A DNA stretch of 64,000 nt from an uncultured Ruminococcus sp. Its GTDB lineage: Bacteria; Bacillota; Clostridia; Oscillospirales; Acutalibacteraceae. The notes below the pieces were generated by a model that saw only the letters and a program-made list of their open reading frames with translations, did no database searches and was not told the origin of the DNA. Both the position numbers and the translations under genes were made by a program. The first letter of the stretch is position 1. Each line of letters opens with the position of its first letter. Shown one piece after another: positions 17,254 to 27,143 of the stretch. The stretch covers positions 62,001 through 126,000 of the forward strand of contig CAKSNZ010000003.1 in assembly GCA_934476515.1 (NCBI GenBank). Direction: 5' to 3'.

Positions 17254-18624
17254 TTGGAGGAGATTAAAATTACTTCTGTTTTAACAACTATTGCATTAAT
17301 TCTTATTGGTGTATTACTATTTGAATTAATTATTTTTATTCATGAATTCGGCCACTTTATTACTGCAAAGAAAAGTGGAATTAAAGTTAACGAATTTTCA
17401 CTTGGTATGGGTCCAAAGATTTTTTCTTTTGGAAAAGGTGAAACTAAATATTCACTGAGAATTTTTCCTATTGGTGGTTTCTGTGCTATGGAAGGCGAAG
17501 ATGAAGAGTCACCTGAACCTAGAGCATTCAATAATGCAAAGGTATGGAAAAGAATGATAGTTGTAATTGCCGGTGCAGTTATGAATATTATTCTTGGTTT
17601 TGTGTTGATGTTTGTTGTAGTGGTACAACAGGATACGTATTCTTCAACTGAAGTACAGTCATTTCCGGCAACATCATTTTCTTCTTGCACAGGTTTGCAG
17701 TCAGGAGATGTGATTAAGGAAATTAACGGATATGGAATATCCACAAGTATGGATTTTAACTACCCAATTTCTACTGCTGAACTTAAAACTGTTGATGGTT
17801 CAACATTAGAGATTTATAAAGAGGACTGTGGCAACAATCTTTATAATATGGCAGTTAGTTTGGTTCAAGATAAAAATAATAAACTTAGTGATGAACAAGT
17901 AAGTAAAGTTAATGAGCTACTTTCTAAGTCAACTAACGAAATAGTAAAGGAAAAAAGTAAAGAAGATGCCTTTTCTATTTACGAAAATTATTACAAGAAA
18001 ATAAATGATGCTTGTGGTATCAAGGATTATAAGGTTGAAAAAATTGTAGAGAAAGAAACCCGTAAGCGTTACACTGCTGATATTTTAGTTGAGAGAAACG
18101 GTGAAGAAAAGCTACTAAAGAATGTACAGTTCTTTACTTATACAACTAAAGATAACGGTGACCCACAGGTTTCAATAGACTTTTATGTAAAGCCTATTGA
18201 AAAGACTTTTGGTTCCGTTCTTTCCCAAACATTTAAACAAACAATTTCAACTTGTAAAATGATATATGCAAGTTTAGGTGGACTTTTAACCGGTAAGTTT
18301 GGACTAAAGGATATGTCAGGTCCTATCGGTATTGCATCAGCAGTTACTACTGTTGCATCAGAAAGCCTAGCATCAGGATTTATGAGTGCTGTAAATAGTA
18401 TAATCTATGTTATGATGATTATTACAGTAAACTTAGGTTTATTTAATATGTTACCATTCCCGGCACTAGACGGTGGTAGATTTGTTTTCTTGATTATTGA
18501 AGCAATTAGAGGTAAGTCTGTACCAAGAAAGGTTGAAGCTATTGTCAACGGAATTGGTATGGGACTACTAATCTTATTAATGATTTTAATTACTGCTAAT
18601 GATATTTTTAAATTAATTTGGTGA
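17254..18624 (+). CDS. rseP: RIP metalloprotease RseP (site-2 protease)
   Basis: This membrane zinc protease cleaves transmembrane substrates such as anti-sigma factors. The first helix carries the zinc motif HEFGH, a PDZ-like domain lies between, and the C-terminal NMLPFPALDGGRF supplies the third zinc ligand. The protein has 456 aa if TTG 17254 is used. No ATG, GTG or other TTG occurs before HEFGH. A strong GGAGG (17256-17260) sits inside that start and is spaced 8 bases from an ATT at 17269, so the true start may be AUU. The PDZ region has an extra, poorly conserved insert of about 100 residues (about 170-270). Confidence 0.94.
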   Translation: MEEIKITSVLTTIALILIGVLLFELIIFIHEFGHFITAKKSGIKVNEFSLGMGPKIFSFGKGETKYSLRIFPIGGFCAMEGEDEESPEPRAFNNAKVWKRMIVVIAGAVMNIILGFVLMFVVVVQQDTYSSTEVQSFPATSFSSCTGLQSGDVIKEINGYGISTSMDFNYPISTAELKTVDGSTLEIYKEDCGNNLYNMAVSLVQDKNNKLSDEQVSKVNELLSKSTNEIVKEKSKEDAFSIYENYYKKINDACGIKDYKVEKIVEKETRKRYTADILVERNGEEKLLKNVQFFTYTTKDNGDPQVSIDFYVKPIEKTFGSVLSQTFKQTISTCKMIYASLGGLLTGKFGLKDMSGPIGIASAVTTVASESLASGFMSAVNSIIYVMMIITVNLGLFNMLPFPALDGGRFVFLIIEAIRGKSVPRKVEAIVNGIGMGLLILLMILITANDIFKLIW

Positions 18625-18628
18625 TTTT

Positions 18629-19672
18629 ATGGCAAGTAAAAGAAAAGTAAAAGCCGGTAATGTTGTTATTGGTGGTGGAGAGAAAATTGCAATTCAATCT
18701 ATGCTTAATATACCGGCACATAATATTGAAGATAGTGTAAAACAAGCAAAGGCTCTTGAAAAGGCAGGTTGTGATATTGTTAGAGCAGCCGTACCTGATA
18801 TGGAAGCAGTTAAACTTATTTCAGCACTAAAGGAGAATATTTCAATCCCCGTTGTTGCTGATATTCATTTTAACTATAAACTTGCTCTTGAGTCAGTTGC
18901 AGCAGGTGTTGACAAAATCCGTATTAATCCTGGTAATATCGGTGATGATAGCAATGTTAAGGCAGTTGCCGATGCTTGTGCAAATAATGGTATTCCTATT
19001 AGAATCGGCGTAAACTCCGGTTCACTTGAAAAGTCAATTCTTGCAAAGTATGGTAGTCCTACACCACAGGCACTTTGTGACTCAGCACTATATCATGCTT
19101 CACTTTTAGAAAAATTTGATTTTAATGATATTGTTCTTTCAATGAAAAGTTCTTCAGTTAAGAATATGGTTGAAGCATATGAACTTGCATCTCGGCAATG
19201 TGATTATCCACTTCACCTTGGTGTAACAGAAGCCGGAACTGAGAGAATGGGTATTATTAAGTCTGCTGCCGGTATTGGTGCTTTATTAGTACAAGGTATT
19301 GGTGACACAATTCGTGTCAGCCTTACAGCAGACCCTGTAAAGGAAATTTATGCAGCTAAAGATATTCTAAAGTCACTTGATATGTATGATGGTGGCATCC
19401 AGTTTGTATCTTGTCCTACTTGTGGCAGAACAAAAATTGACTTAATAGCCCTTGCTAATGAAGCACAAGAAAGACTAAAAGATTGCAAGAAAAATATTAA
19501 AGTTGCAATTATGGGCTGTATTGTTAACGGTCCGGGAGAAGCAAGAGAAGCCGATATTGGTATTGCCGGTGGTGATAAGGTTGGTCTTATCTTCAAAAAA
19601 GGTGAAATTATTTGCAAAGTACCGGAAGACCAACTACTTGATAGATTAGTAGAAGAAATTGAGAAATTGTGA
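18629..19672 (+). CDS. ispG: 4-hydroxy-3-methylbut-2-enyl diphosphate synthase
   Basis: This iron-sulphur enzyme converts MEcPP to HMBPP in the MEP pathway. The 347 aa form a TIM-barrel part (VVADIHFNYKLAL, KIRINPGNIG) and a C-terminal cluster-binding domain with CPTCGRTKIDL near residue 261 and MGCIVNGPGEA near residue 295. The three Cys ligands and the late Glu are present. It follows rseP by 4 bases with a weak GGTGA site, consistent with coupling. Confidence 0.97.
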   Translation: MASKRKVKAGNVVIGGGEKIAIQSMLNIPAHNIEDSVKQAKALEKAGCDIVRAAVPDMEAVKLISALKENISIPVVADIHFNYKLALESVAAGVDKIRINPGNIGDDSNVKAVADACANNGIPIRIGVNSGSLEKSILAKYGSPTPQALCDSALYHASLLEKFDFNDIVLSMKSSSVKNMVEAYELASRQCDYPLHLGVTEAGTERMGIIKSAAGIGALLVQGIGDTIRVSLTADPVKEIYAAKDILKSLDMYDGGIQFVSCPTCGRTKIDLIALANEAQERLKDCKKNIKVAIMGCIVNGPGEAREADIGIAGGDKVGLIFKKGEIICKVPEDQLLDRLVEEIEKL

Positions 19673-19689
19673 GAAATAGAGAAGTATAA

Positions 19690-22600
19690 ATGAGTTCAGT
19701 TAAAGAAATTTTTTCAGACTACATATGTGAGGATGTGCTAGACGAAAGTCTGGTACATTCTCAAGTGGAAAATTTAAGAATTAATAAAGGTACCAGAACT
19801 TTGTCTTTCATAATTCATTGTGATAGGCTTTTTAGTGATACAGAGCTTTCTAGCCTAAACAGTGAATTGATGAATTCTAAACTTGCACTAAGCAAGGTAA
19901 TTATTACACCTAAGTTTAATTCATCACTATTTTCTGCTGATTGTTTTGATGAGTTACTTAATGAGTTGAGAAACAGAATTCCAACTCTTAACGGTACATT
20001 TAAGGATTGTGAAGTAACTTTTGAAAACAATTTGCTTAACATTACCATAAAGCATGGTGGTGGTGCATTATTAAAGGCAAAGAACTTTAACCATGAGTTG
20101 CAGAATCTTGTACAAGAGAGATTTGGTTTACTAATAAAAGTAAATGTTGACGGTGTCCTTGAAATGGATGCCGAAAATGAATCTTATATTGAAGAACAGA
20201 AAACTGTCGAACAAACAACAGTCAGACAAGAAGTTCAACAAGTAGTTCAAACTTATGCTATTGAAGAAAAACGCCTTGAAGAAAATGCAGAGGAAAGACT
20301 ACAGAACAAAGAAGGCTTTGTAGAAGTTAGAGAGGGTAAGTTCCTTTATCCTCAAGTTAACTTACAAAAGTGCAGACCACTTTACGGTAGAACTATCAAG
20401 AAAGCACCTTCACCAATGAGTGATATTGCCTATGATACAGGTAAAATCACAGTATGGGGTGATGTATTTAGTGTTGAAAAAAAGGTTACTCGTTCAGGGG
20501 ATAAAAACATTTTCAATATTCTATGTACCGACTATTCAGGTTCTGTAAATGTAAAAGTTTTCGGTGATATAGCCTCAACCAAAGTTCTTGACCAAATTAA
20601 AAAGGGTCAAACAATTATTGCCGATGGTGATATTGAAAATGACAGATATGCAGGTGAACTTGTACTAAATGCTCGTTCTATCGGTTTTACTGAAAAAATT
20701 GATGTAAAAGACAATGCCGACGAAAAGCGTGTAGAACTACATATGCATACAAATATGTCCGATATGGATGGTATTTCTTCAGCAAGTGATATTGTTAATC
20801 GTGCATATAAATGGGGACACAAAGCTGTTGCCATCACTGACCATGGTGTAGCACAGGCATTCCCTGAAGCTATGAATACAGCTGAAAAAATCAATAAAGA
20901 TGAAAACAAAATCAAGGTTATTTATGGTTGTGAAGCCTATTTTGTTGATGACTTTGTTTCAGCAGTTAAAGGTGGTCAAGATGAAAGTCTAGATGGTACA
21001 TTTGTTTGTTTCGATATAGAAACTACAGGACTATCTGCACAGAAAGAAAAGATTACTGAAATTGGTGCAGTAAAAATTAAGAACGGTGTTGTTGTTGATA
21101 CATTCGAAACTTTCGTTAATCCCGAAAAACCAATTCCTGAAAAGATTGTTGAACTTACAGGTATCAATGATGGTATGGTTAAGGATGCACCACTTGATGA
21201 AGAAGCAGTAAAAGACTTCCTGGAATTTGTAGATGGTGCAGTTGTAGTTGCTCATAATGCACCTTTTGATACATCATTTATTAGAGCAGTTTGCGATAGA
21301 ATGGGTGTTGAATATAACCTTACTTCTATTGATACAGTTGCAATTTGTCGTTCAATTTTACCGGATATTAAGAATTGCAAACTGGATACAGTTGCTAAAT
21401 ATTTAAGACTAGGTAACTTTAATCACCATAGAGCAACTGATGATGCTGAAATTCTATCAAGAATTTTCATTAGTCTATGCGATAGACTAATGGATGATTA
21501 TGCAGTTAAGTCAACTATAGATATTAACACTCACCTTAACGGTGCAGACCAAAAGAAACTACCTGCTTATCATCAGATTATTCTTGTTAAAAATCAGGTT
21601 GGTTTAAAGAACTTGTATAAACTTATTTCTTATGCTCATTTAAAGTATTTTTATAGAAAGCCTAGAATTCCTAAGTCAGAACTTATTAAGCATAGAGAAG
21701 GCTTAATTATCGGTTCAGCCTGTGAAGCCGGTCAATTATTTAGAGCGATTACTTCCGGTAAGCCTTGGGCAGAACTTAAGGATATTGCATCATTCTATGA
21801 TTATCTAGAAATTCAGCCTTTGGGCAATAATGAATTTATGATTAGAAACGGTTCTGCTACTAGGGAAGATTTAATTAAGTACAACAGAACAGTTGTAAGA
21901 CTTGGCGAAGAACTTAATCTTCCTGTTGTTGCTACTTGTGACGTTCATTTCTTAGACCCTCACGATAAGGATTATCGTAAGATTTTACAAGCATCAAAAG
22001 GCTTTGCCGATGCTGACCAACAAGCACCACTATACTTTAGAACAACTAAAGAAATGCTAAAGGAATTTGATTATCTTGGTGAAGAGAAAGCATATGAAAT
22101 TGTAGTTAAAAATACAAATGCTATTGCTGATATGTGCGATTATGTACGTCCAATTCCACCAGGTAATTTCCCACCATTTATTGAAGGTGCTGAGGAACAA
22201 CTTAACTCAATTACTTGGAAAAGAGCAAAGGAAAAGTACGGTGACCCATTACCTGAAATAGTAAAGGCCAGACTGGACAAAGAGCTTAATTCTATCAACA
22301 CATATGGTTTCTCAGTTCTATATATGACTGCTCAAAAGCTGGTTGCAGATAGTGAAGCCCATGGTTACTTGGTTGGCTCAAGAGGTTCTGTTGGTAGTTC
22401 CTTTGTTGCTACAATGTCAGGTATTTCAGAAGTTAATCCACTTGCTCCTCACTATGTATGTAGTAAATGTAAGCATAGCGAATTTATTACAGATGGTAGC
22501 TATGGTTCAGGTTTTGACTTGCCACCAAAAGATTGTCCTGAATGTGGCACACCGATGGATAGAGACGGTCACGAAATTCCATTTGAAACTTTCCTAGGCT

Positions 22601-24048
22601 TTAAGGGCGACAAAGTCCCTGATATTGACCTTAACTTTAGTGGTGAGTATCAGAGTAAATCCCATAGATATACAGAAGAACTTTTCGGTCACGATAATGT
22701 GTTTAAAGCCGGTACAATAGCAACAGTTGCTGATAAAACTGCTATTGGTTATGTAAAGAAATATGAAGAGGAAAAGGGTAGAGTCTATAGCAAAACCGAA
22801 GAACTAAGACTTGCCAGTGGTTGTACAGGTATTAGAAGAACCACAGGTCAGCATCCCGGTGGTATGGTTGTTGTTCCTAAGGGTAAAGAAATTTATGATT
22901 TCTGTCCGGTACAACATCCTGCAAATGATATGAAGTCTGATAATGTTACTACTCACTTCGACTTCCATTCTATCCATGATACAATTTGTAAACTTGATGA
23001 ACTTGGTCATGATTCTCCTACAGTTTATCATTACTTGGAAGAATTTACAGGTATTCCTGTTATGGAAGTATCAATGTCAGACCCTGATGTTTATTCACTG
23101 TTTACTTCACCAAAGGCTTTGGGTGTTACACCTGAGGATATTGATTGTCAGACAGGTACACTTAGCCTACCTGAATGTGGTACTAACTTTACAAGACAAA
23201 TGATGATTGATGCAAAGCCAACTTGTTTTGCCGACCTTATGCAGATTGCCGGTCTTTCTCATGGTACTGACGTATGGCTGGGTAATGCTCAAGAGCTTAT
23301 TAAAAACGGTACTTGTACAATTTCAGAAGTTATCGGTACTCGTGATAGTATTATGACTTACTTAATGCATAAAGGTCTTGAACCGGGTATGGCATTTAAG
23401 ATTATGGAAATTGTTCGTAAGGGTAACGCTACAAAACTTCTAACAGAAGAACATTTTGAAGCTATGCGTAGTCACAATGTACCTGAATGGTATATTGATT
23501 CATGTATGAAAATCAAGTATATGTTCCCTAAGGCCCATGCTGCTGCTTATATGATTTCTACTTTGCGTTATGGTTGGTATAAGGTTCATAAGCCACTTGC
23601 ATATTATGCAGCTTACTTTACAGTTCGTGGTGAAGACTTTGACGGTGCAACTGTAATGAAAGGCAGAGATGCAGTTAGAGAAAAGATGAAGATTATCAAG
23701 CAAAAGGGTAACGAAGCATCTGCTAAAGAACAAACAGAATTTTCTACTTTGGAAATTATCAACGAAATGTTGGCAAGGGGCATTGAGTGTCTTCCTGTTG
23801 ATATTTACAAATCCGAAGCTAAGAAATTTATTATAGAAGATGGTAAAATCAGACTACCATTTATGTCACTGTCAGGTATAGGTGAAGCTGCTGCAATTTC
23901 TCTTGCTGAATGTGGCAAGAAAAATAAGTATCTTTCAATCGAGGAAATGATTATTAAAACTAAAGTTTCCAGAGCAGTTATTGAAACACTTAAAAATGTA
24001 GGTTGTCTAAACAATTTACCTGAAAGTTCACAAATGTCTTTGTTCTAA
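19690..24048 (+). CDS. polC: DNA polymerase III alpha subunit, PolC type
   Basis: This is the main Gram-positive replicase, 1452 aa. In order it has a divergent N-terminal domain, an OB fold (about 250-330), a PHP domain opening with HMHTNMSDMDG, and a DEDD exonuclease inserted in the PHP domain (FVCFDIETTGL near 438, later VAHNAPFDTSF). A zinc-finger segment (CSKC and CPEC) lies near 925-960, and the palm has PDIDLNFSGEYQ near 977. The exonuclease supplies proofreading. It starts at ATG behind a weak GAGAAGT site and ends 10 bases before the next gene. Confidence 0.98.
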   Translation: MSSVKEIFSDYICEDVLDESLVHSQVENLRINKGTRTLSFIIHCDRLFSDTELSSLNSELMNSKLALSKVIITPKFNSSLFSADCFDELLNELRNRIPTLNGTFKDCEVTFENNLLNITIKHGGGALLKAKNFNHELQNLVQERFGLLIKVNVDGVLEMDAENESYIEEQKTVEQTTVRQEVQQVVQTYAIEEKRLEENAEERLQNKEGFVEVREGKFLYPQVNLQKCRPLYGRTIKKAPSPMSDIAYDTGKITVWGDVFSVEKKVTRSGDKNIFNILCTDYSGSVNVKVFGDIASTKVLDQIKKGQTIIADGDIENDRYAGELVLNARSIGFTEKIDVKDNADEKRVELHMHTNMSDMDGISSASDIVNRAYKWGHKAVAITDHGVAQAFPEAMNTAEKINKDENKIKVIYGCEAYFVDDFVSAVKGGQDESLDGTFVCFDIETTGLSAQKEKITEIGAVKIKNGVVVDTFETFVNPEKPIPEKIVELTGINDGMVKDAPLDEEAVKDFLEFVDGAVVVAHNAPFDTSFIRAVCDRMGVEYNLTSIDTVAICRSILPDIKNCKLDTVAKYLRLGNFNHHRATDDAEILSRIFISLCDRLMDDYAVKSTIDINTHLNGADQKKLPAYHQIILVKNQVGLKNLYKLISYAHLKYFYRKPRIPKSELIKHREGLIIGSACEAGQLFRAITSGKPWAELKDIASFYDYLEIQPLGNNEFMIRNGSATREDLIKYNRTVVRLGEELNLPVVATCDVHFLDPHDKDYRKILQASKGFADADQQAPLYFRTTKEMLKEFDYLGEEKAYEIVVKNTNAIADMCDYVRPIPPGNFPPFIEGAEEQLNSITWKRAKEKYGDPLPEIVKARLDKELNSINTYGFSVLYMTAQKLVADSEAHGYLVGSRGSVGSSFVATMSGISEVNPLAPHYVCSKCKHSEFITDGSYGSGFDLPPKDCPECGTPMDRDGHEIPFETFLGFKGDKVPDIDLNFSGEYQSKSHRYTEELFGHDNVFKAGTIATVADKTAIGYVKKYEEEKGRVYSKTEELRLASGCTGIRRTTGQHPGGMVVVPKGKEIYDFCPVQHPANDMKSDNVTTHFDFHSIHDTICKLDELGHDSPTVYHYLEEFTGIPVMEVSMSDPDVYSLFTSPKALGVTPEDIDCQTGTLSLPECGTNFTRQMMIDAKPTCFADLMQIAGLSHGTDVWLGNAQELIKNGTCTISEVIGTRDSIMTYLMHKGLEPGMAFKIMEIVRKGNATKLLTEEHFEAMRSHNVPEWYIDSCMKIKYMFPKAHAAAYMISTLRYGWYKVHKPLAYYAAYFTVRGEDFDGATVMKGRDAVREKMKIIKQKGNEASAKEQTEFSTLEIINEMLARGIECLPVDIYKSEAKKFIIEDGKIRLPFMSLSGIGEAAAISLAECGKKNKYLSIEEMIIKTKVSRAVIETLKNVGCLNNLPESSQMSLF

Positions 24049-24058
24049 GGAGGAATAT

Positions 24059-25276
24059 ATGAAAGATAAACGACTAAAAAGAGGTATAATCCTAATAGCA
24101 GTTGCAGCTTTATTCTGCTTTTTGATTATGAATTTTAACAAAGTAGTAAGTATTATTTCTACAATTTTTACTGTATTAACACCATTTATGTATGGCTTTA
24201 TTATTGCTTATATATTAAAGTTCCCATATAACTTCTTTTACGAAAAAGCCTATAAAGGCATAGGCAAGAAACATGAAAAATGTAAAGTAATGCGAAAACC
24301 ACTTGCTATTATAACTACCTATGTAATAGCCATTTCTGTAATAGCTTTCTTAATGGTTATTATTATACCTAGCTTGGTAGATAGCTTTGCAGAGTTATCT
24401 AAAAATATTATTAGCTACGGAAAACAATTTGAAAAATTGGCAGCTCAGTTTGTAGATTGGGCAAATGCTACATTTGGTTTATCACTACAAATGGATAATG
24501 GACTTATTGATTTTATTAATAAGTTTACAAAGATGTTCTCCGGTGGCAATATTATGGATACTGTTAAGTCATTATTAAGCAGTATTTTCCCTGAAATTCT
24601 TTCTACTGCAAAGATTGTTTCTTATGGTGTGTATAACTGGATTATCGGTATTGTAGCATCAATTTACTTCCTTTCATCAAAGGATCTTATGTGTAGTCAA
24701 GTTAAGAAATTTACTATGGCTTATGCTCCTAAGAAGTGGCAAAATAAGATTTTTGAAGTAACACATATGTCAAATGAAGTATGTGGTAACTTTATTATCG
24801 GTCGTGTAATTGACTCTTTAATTATCGGTATTTTATGCTATATTATTCTTTTAGTGTTTAACTTTGACTATGCTCTACTTATTTCAGTAGTAGTAGGTGT
24901 TACAAATGTTATTCCTTTCTTTGGACCATTCCTTGGTGCGATTCCAAGTGGTTTCATTCTATTGATGATTAACCCAACAGAATGTTTTTGGTTTGTTATT
25001 ATTATTGTTCTTTTACAGCAACTTGATGGTAATGTTATCGGACCTAAGGTTATCGGTGACAAAATCGGTATCTCAGGTTTTTGGATTTTGTTCAGCGTTA
25101 TAGTAGGTAGTGGACTATTTGGTGTTGCCGGTATGCTAATGGGTATCCCTGCATTCGTTGTAATTTATAACCTACTTGGCAAAGATGTAAACAAGAAACT
25201 TCTTAGAAATAAAGAATATATTTCCAAAGAACCTTTAGATAAAGTCGAAAAAGCTGAGAAGGTTAAAGAAAATTAA
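24059..25276 (+). CDS. AI-2E family transporter
   Basis: The 405-aa polytopic membrane protein has about eight hydrophobic segments. The central gap segment and the late VVVGVTNVIPFFGPFLGAIPSG and LDGNVIGPKVIGDKIG motifs are typical of the AI-2E (TqsA/YtvI-like) family. Members export small molecules or ions; the family name does not prove autoinducer transport. The C-terminus is a charged Lys/Glu tail. It has an AAGGAGG ribosome site and follows polC by 10 bases. Confidence 0.9.
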   Translation: MKDKRLKRGIILIAVAALFCFLIMNFNKVVSIISTIFTVLTPFMYGFIIAYILKFPYNFFYEKAYKGIGKKHEKCKVMRKPLAIITTYVIAISVIAFLMVIIIPSLVDSFAELSKNIISYGKQFEKLAAQFVDWANATFGLSLQMDNGLIDFINKFTKMFSGGNIMDTVKSLLSSIFPEILSTAKIVSYGVYNWIIGIVASIYFLSSKDLMCSQVKKFTMAYAPKKWQNKIFEVTHMSNEVCGNFIIGRVIDSLIIGILCYIILLVFNFDYALLISVVVGVTNVIPFFGPFLGAIPSGFILLMINPTECFWFVIIIVLLQQLDGNVIGPKVIGDKIGISGFWILFSVIVGSGLFGVAGMLMGIPAFVVIYNLLGKDVNKKLLRNKEYISKEPLDKVEKAEKVKEN

Positions 25277-25279
25277 AGG

Positions 25280-25308
25280 TTGACAAAATTTCTTTACTGT
25301 GTTAACAT
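25280..25308 (+). promoter_or_regulatory. Sigma-A type promoter of the his operon
   Basis: TTGACA (25280-25285), a 17-base spacer and TAACAT (25303-25308) are followed at once by an imperfect inverted repeat (25311-25328), TAGCAC six bases before GTGCGA, which could be an operator near the transcription start. Confidence 0.65.
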
Positions 25309-25336
25309 ATTAGCACACTAAAGTGCGAGGTAATTT

Positions 25337-26509
25337 ATGAGAAAGAATTTAATGATTACACCGGAGGGTACAAAGGACTACTTGTTTGAAGAATGTATCA
25401 CCTCTTGTGATGTACAGGAAAAGATTAAGAATTGTTTTGTGAATAGGGGCTACTCAAAGGTAGATACTCCTTGTATTGAATTTTATGATTTGTTTTCTTT
25501 GGAGGACTCAGGTTATCCACAAGAAGCAATGTTTAAGACAACTGATAATAAAGGCAGACTAATGGTAATGCGTCCCGACTCAACATTACCTATTGCCAGA
25601 ATGGCAGCTACTCGTTTAAAGAATTATGAAGTTCCTTTAAGACTATATTACGGTCAGTCAGTTTATCGTAACAACCCTACTTTGCGTGGTAGAAGTAATG
25701 AAATTATGCAAATGGGTGTTGAACTTATTGGTGCAACAGGTAAGAGAGCCGATTTAGAAATTTTAACAACTGCTATTGACTGTCTGTCAGCTAATGTTGA
25801 TGATTTCCGTATTGAAATCGGTCACGCTGATGTATTTAACGCATTAGTAGAAAGACTAAACGTAACTGCTGAAACTGCTGAAGCTATTCGAGTAAGTATT
25901 GAAAGCAAGAATTATTCAGCCCTAAATACTATCCTTGATAAACTTCCTAAAAGTTCGGATGTTGAAGCAATTAGAAAACTACCTAGACTTTTTGGTGGTG
26001 TAGAAGTAATTGATGAAGCACTTAACTTATGCAGTGGAACAAAGGCAGTTAAAGCATTAAACTACCTAAAAGAACTATTTGAAGATTTATCAAAACTTAA
26101 TCTTGGTGACAAGATTATCATTGACCTTGGTATTGTTCAGCAGACTAACTACTACAGTGGCATTGTTTTTACAGCTTTTGTAAACGGTATCGGTGATGAA
26201 GTTATTTCCGGTGGTAGATATGATAAATTAATGGAAAACTTTGATTTCCCTACAGGTGCTGCCGGTTTTGCTGTTAATGTAGATGACCTTGTTGAAATCA
26301 AGTTAAAGGATAGCAACAAAGACGAAGCTCCTATTCCGGAAATTCTTGTTTGTGCTAAAGATGGCTTTGAAATTACAGCTATTGAAAAAACAAAAGAACT
26401 TGTTAATCAGGGCAAAAATGCAGTGTTTAGCGTATTTGAAACAATTGAAGAAGCTAAACAGTATGCAGACAAAACCAGAGTAAAGGAACTATTAGTTGTA
26501 GGTGAATGA
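25337..26509 (+). CDS. hisZ: ATP phosphoribosyltransferase regulatory subunit HisZ
   Basis: HisZ is a histidyl-tRNA synthetase paralogue that forms the active complex with short HisG and mediates histidine feedback. The 390 aa show class II synthetase-like motifs: MRPDSTLPIARMAATRL, RLYYGQSVYRN, and GGRYDKLMENF. It begins the hisZ-hisG-hisA-hisI operon. The pairing with a 210-aa HisG identifies it as HisZ rather than HisS. A GAGGT site precedes the ATG. Confidence 0.93.
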   Translation: MRKNLMITPEGTKDYLFEECITSCDVQEKIKNCFVNRGYSKVDTPCIEFYDLFSLEDSGYPQEAMFKTTDNKGRLMVMRPDSTLPIARMAATRLKNYEVPLRLYYGQSVYRNNPTLRGRSNEIMQMGVELIGATGKRADLEILTTAIDCLSANVDDFRIEIGHADVFNALVERLNVTAETAEAIRVSIESKNYSALNTILDKLPKSSDVEAIRKLPRLFGGVEVIDEALNLCSGTKAVKALNYLKELFEDLSKLNLGDKIIIDLGIVQQTNYYSGIVFTAFVNGIGDEVISGGRYDKLMENFDFPTGAAGFAVNVDDLVEIKLKDSNKDEAPIPEILVCAKDGFEITAIEKTKELVNQGKNAVFSVFETIEEAKQYADKTRVKELLVVGE

Positions 26510-26510
26510 T

Positions 26511-27143
26511 ATGCAGCCATTAAGAATAGCCTTAACAAAAGGCAGACTTGAAAAGGATACAATAAAATTATTTCAAAAGATAGGTTACAACTGTGATGCA
26601 GTTATCAACAAGGGCAGAAAGCTCATCCTTCCAATTGGTAACGGCGAAATCGAAGTTGTCCTAGCTAAAGCAGCCGATGTTATTACATATGTTGAAAATG
26701 GAGTTTGTGACCTTGGTGTTGTTGGCAAAGATACAATTCTTGAAAACGGTCATTGTTTCTATGAACTACTTGACCTAGGTTTTGGTAGATGTAAGTTTGC
26801 AGTAGCAACACAAAAGGGTAAAGACCTTTACGGTGGATACAAAGCACTAACAATTGCTACTAAGTATCCCAATGTTACAAGATCATTCTTTGAAGAAAAA
26901 AATATGGATGTTCGTGTAATCAAAATTGAAGGTTCTGTTGAACTTGGACCACTTATCGGTTTAAGTGATGCAATTGTGGATATTGTTGAAACAGGTTCAA
27001 CTTTAAAAGAAAACGGACTTGAAGTTGTTGAAGATGTTTGTCCAATCTCAGCAAGATTAATTGCTAATGTTGCAAGTCTAAAACTACACAAAAAACAAAT
27101 TGAAGAACTTGTTGATTTAATAAGTAAGGAGATTGATGCTTAA
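26511..27143 (+). CDS. hisG: ATP phosphoribosyltransferase, short catalytic form
   Basis: The enzyme condenses ATP and PRPP, the first step of histidine synthesis. The 210 aa lack the C-terminal regulatory domain of long HisG, so it needs HisZ. Motifs include RIALTKGRLEKD, GVCDLGVVGKD, and the PRPP loop DAIVDIVETGSTLKENGL. ATG 26511 has AGGTGA 6 bases upstream; a GTG at 26502 overlapping hisZ would add three residues and is less likely. Confidence 0.95.
   Translation: MQPLRIALTKGRLEKDTIKLFQKIGYNCDAVINKGRKLILPIGNGEIEVVLAKAADVITYVENGVCDLGVVGKDTILENGHCFYELLDLGFGRCKFAVATQKGKDLYGGYKALTIATKYPNVTRSFFEEKNMDVRVIKIEGSVELGPLIGLSDAIVDIVETGSTLKENGLEVVEDVCPISARLIANVASLKLHKKQIEELVDLISKEIDA

Noticed and set aside
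19690..24048. PolC as a duplicate or acquired polymerase next to DnaE
   Set aside because: Having both PolC and DnaE is normal in low-GC Firmicutes.
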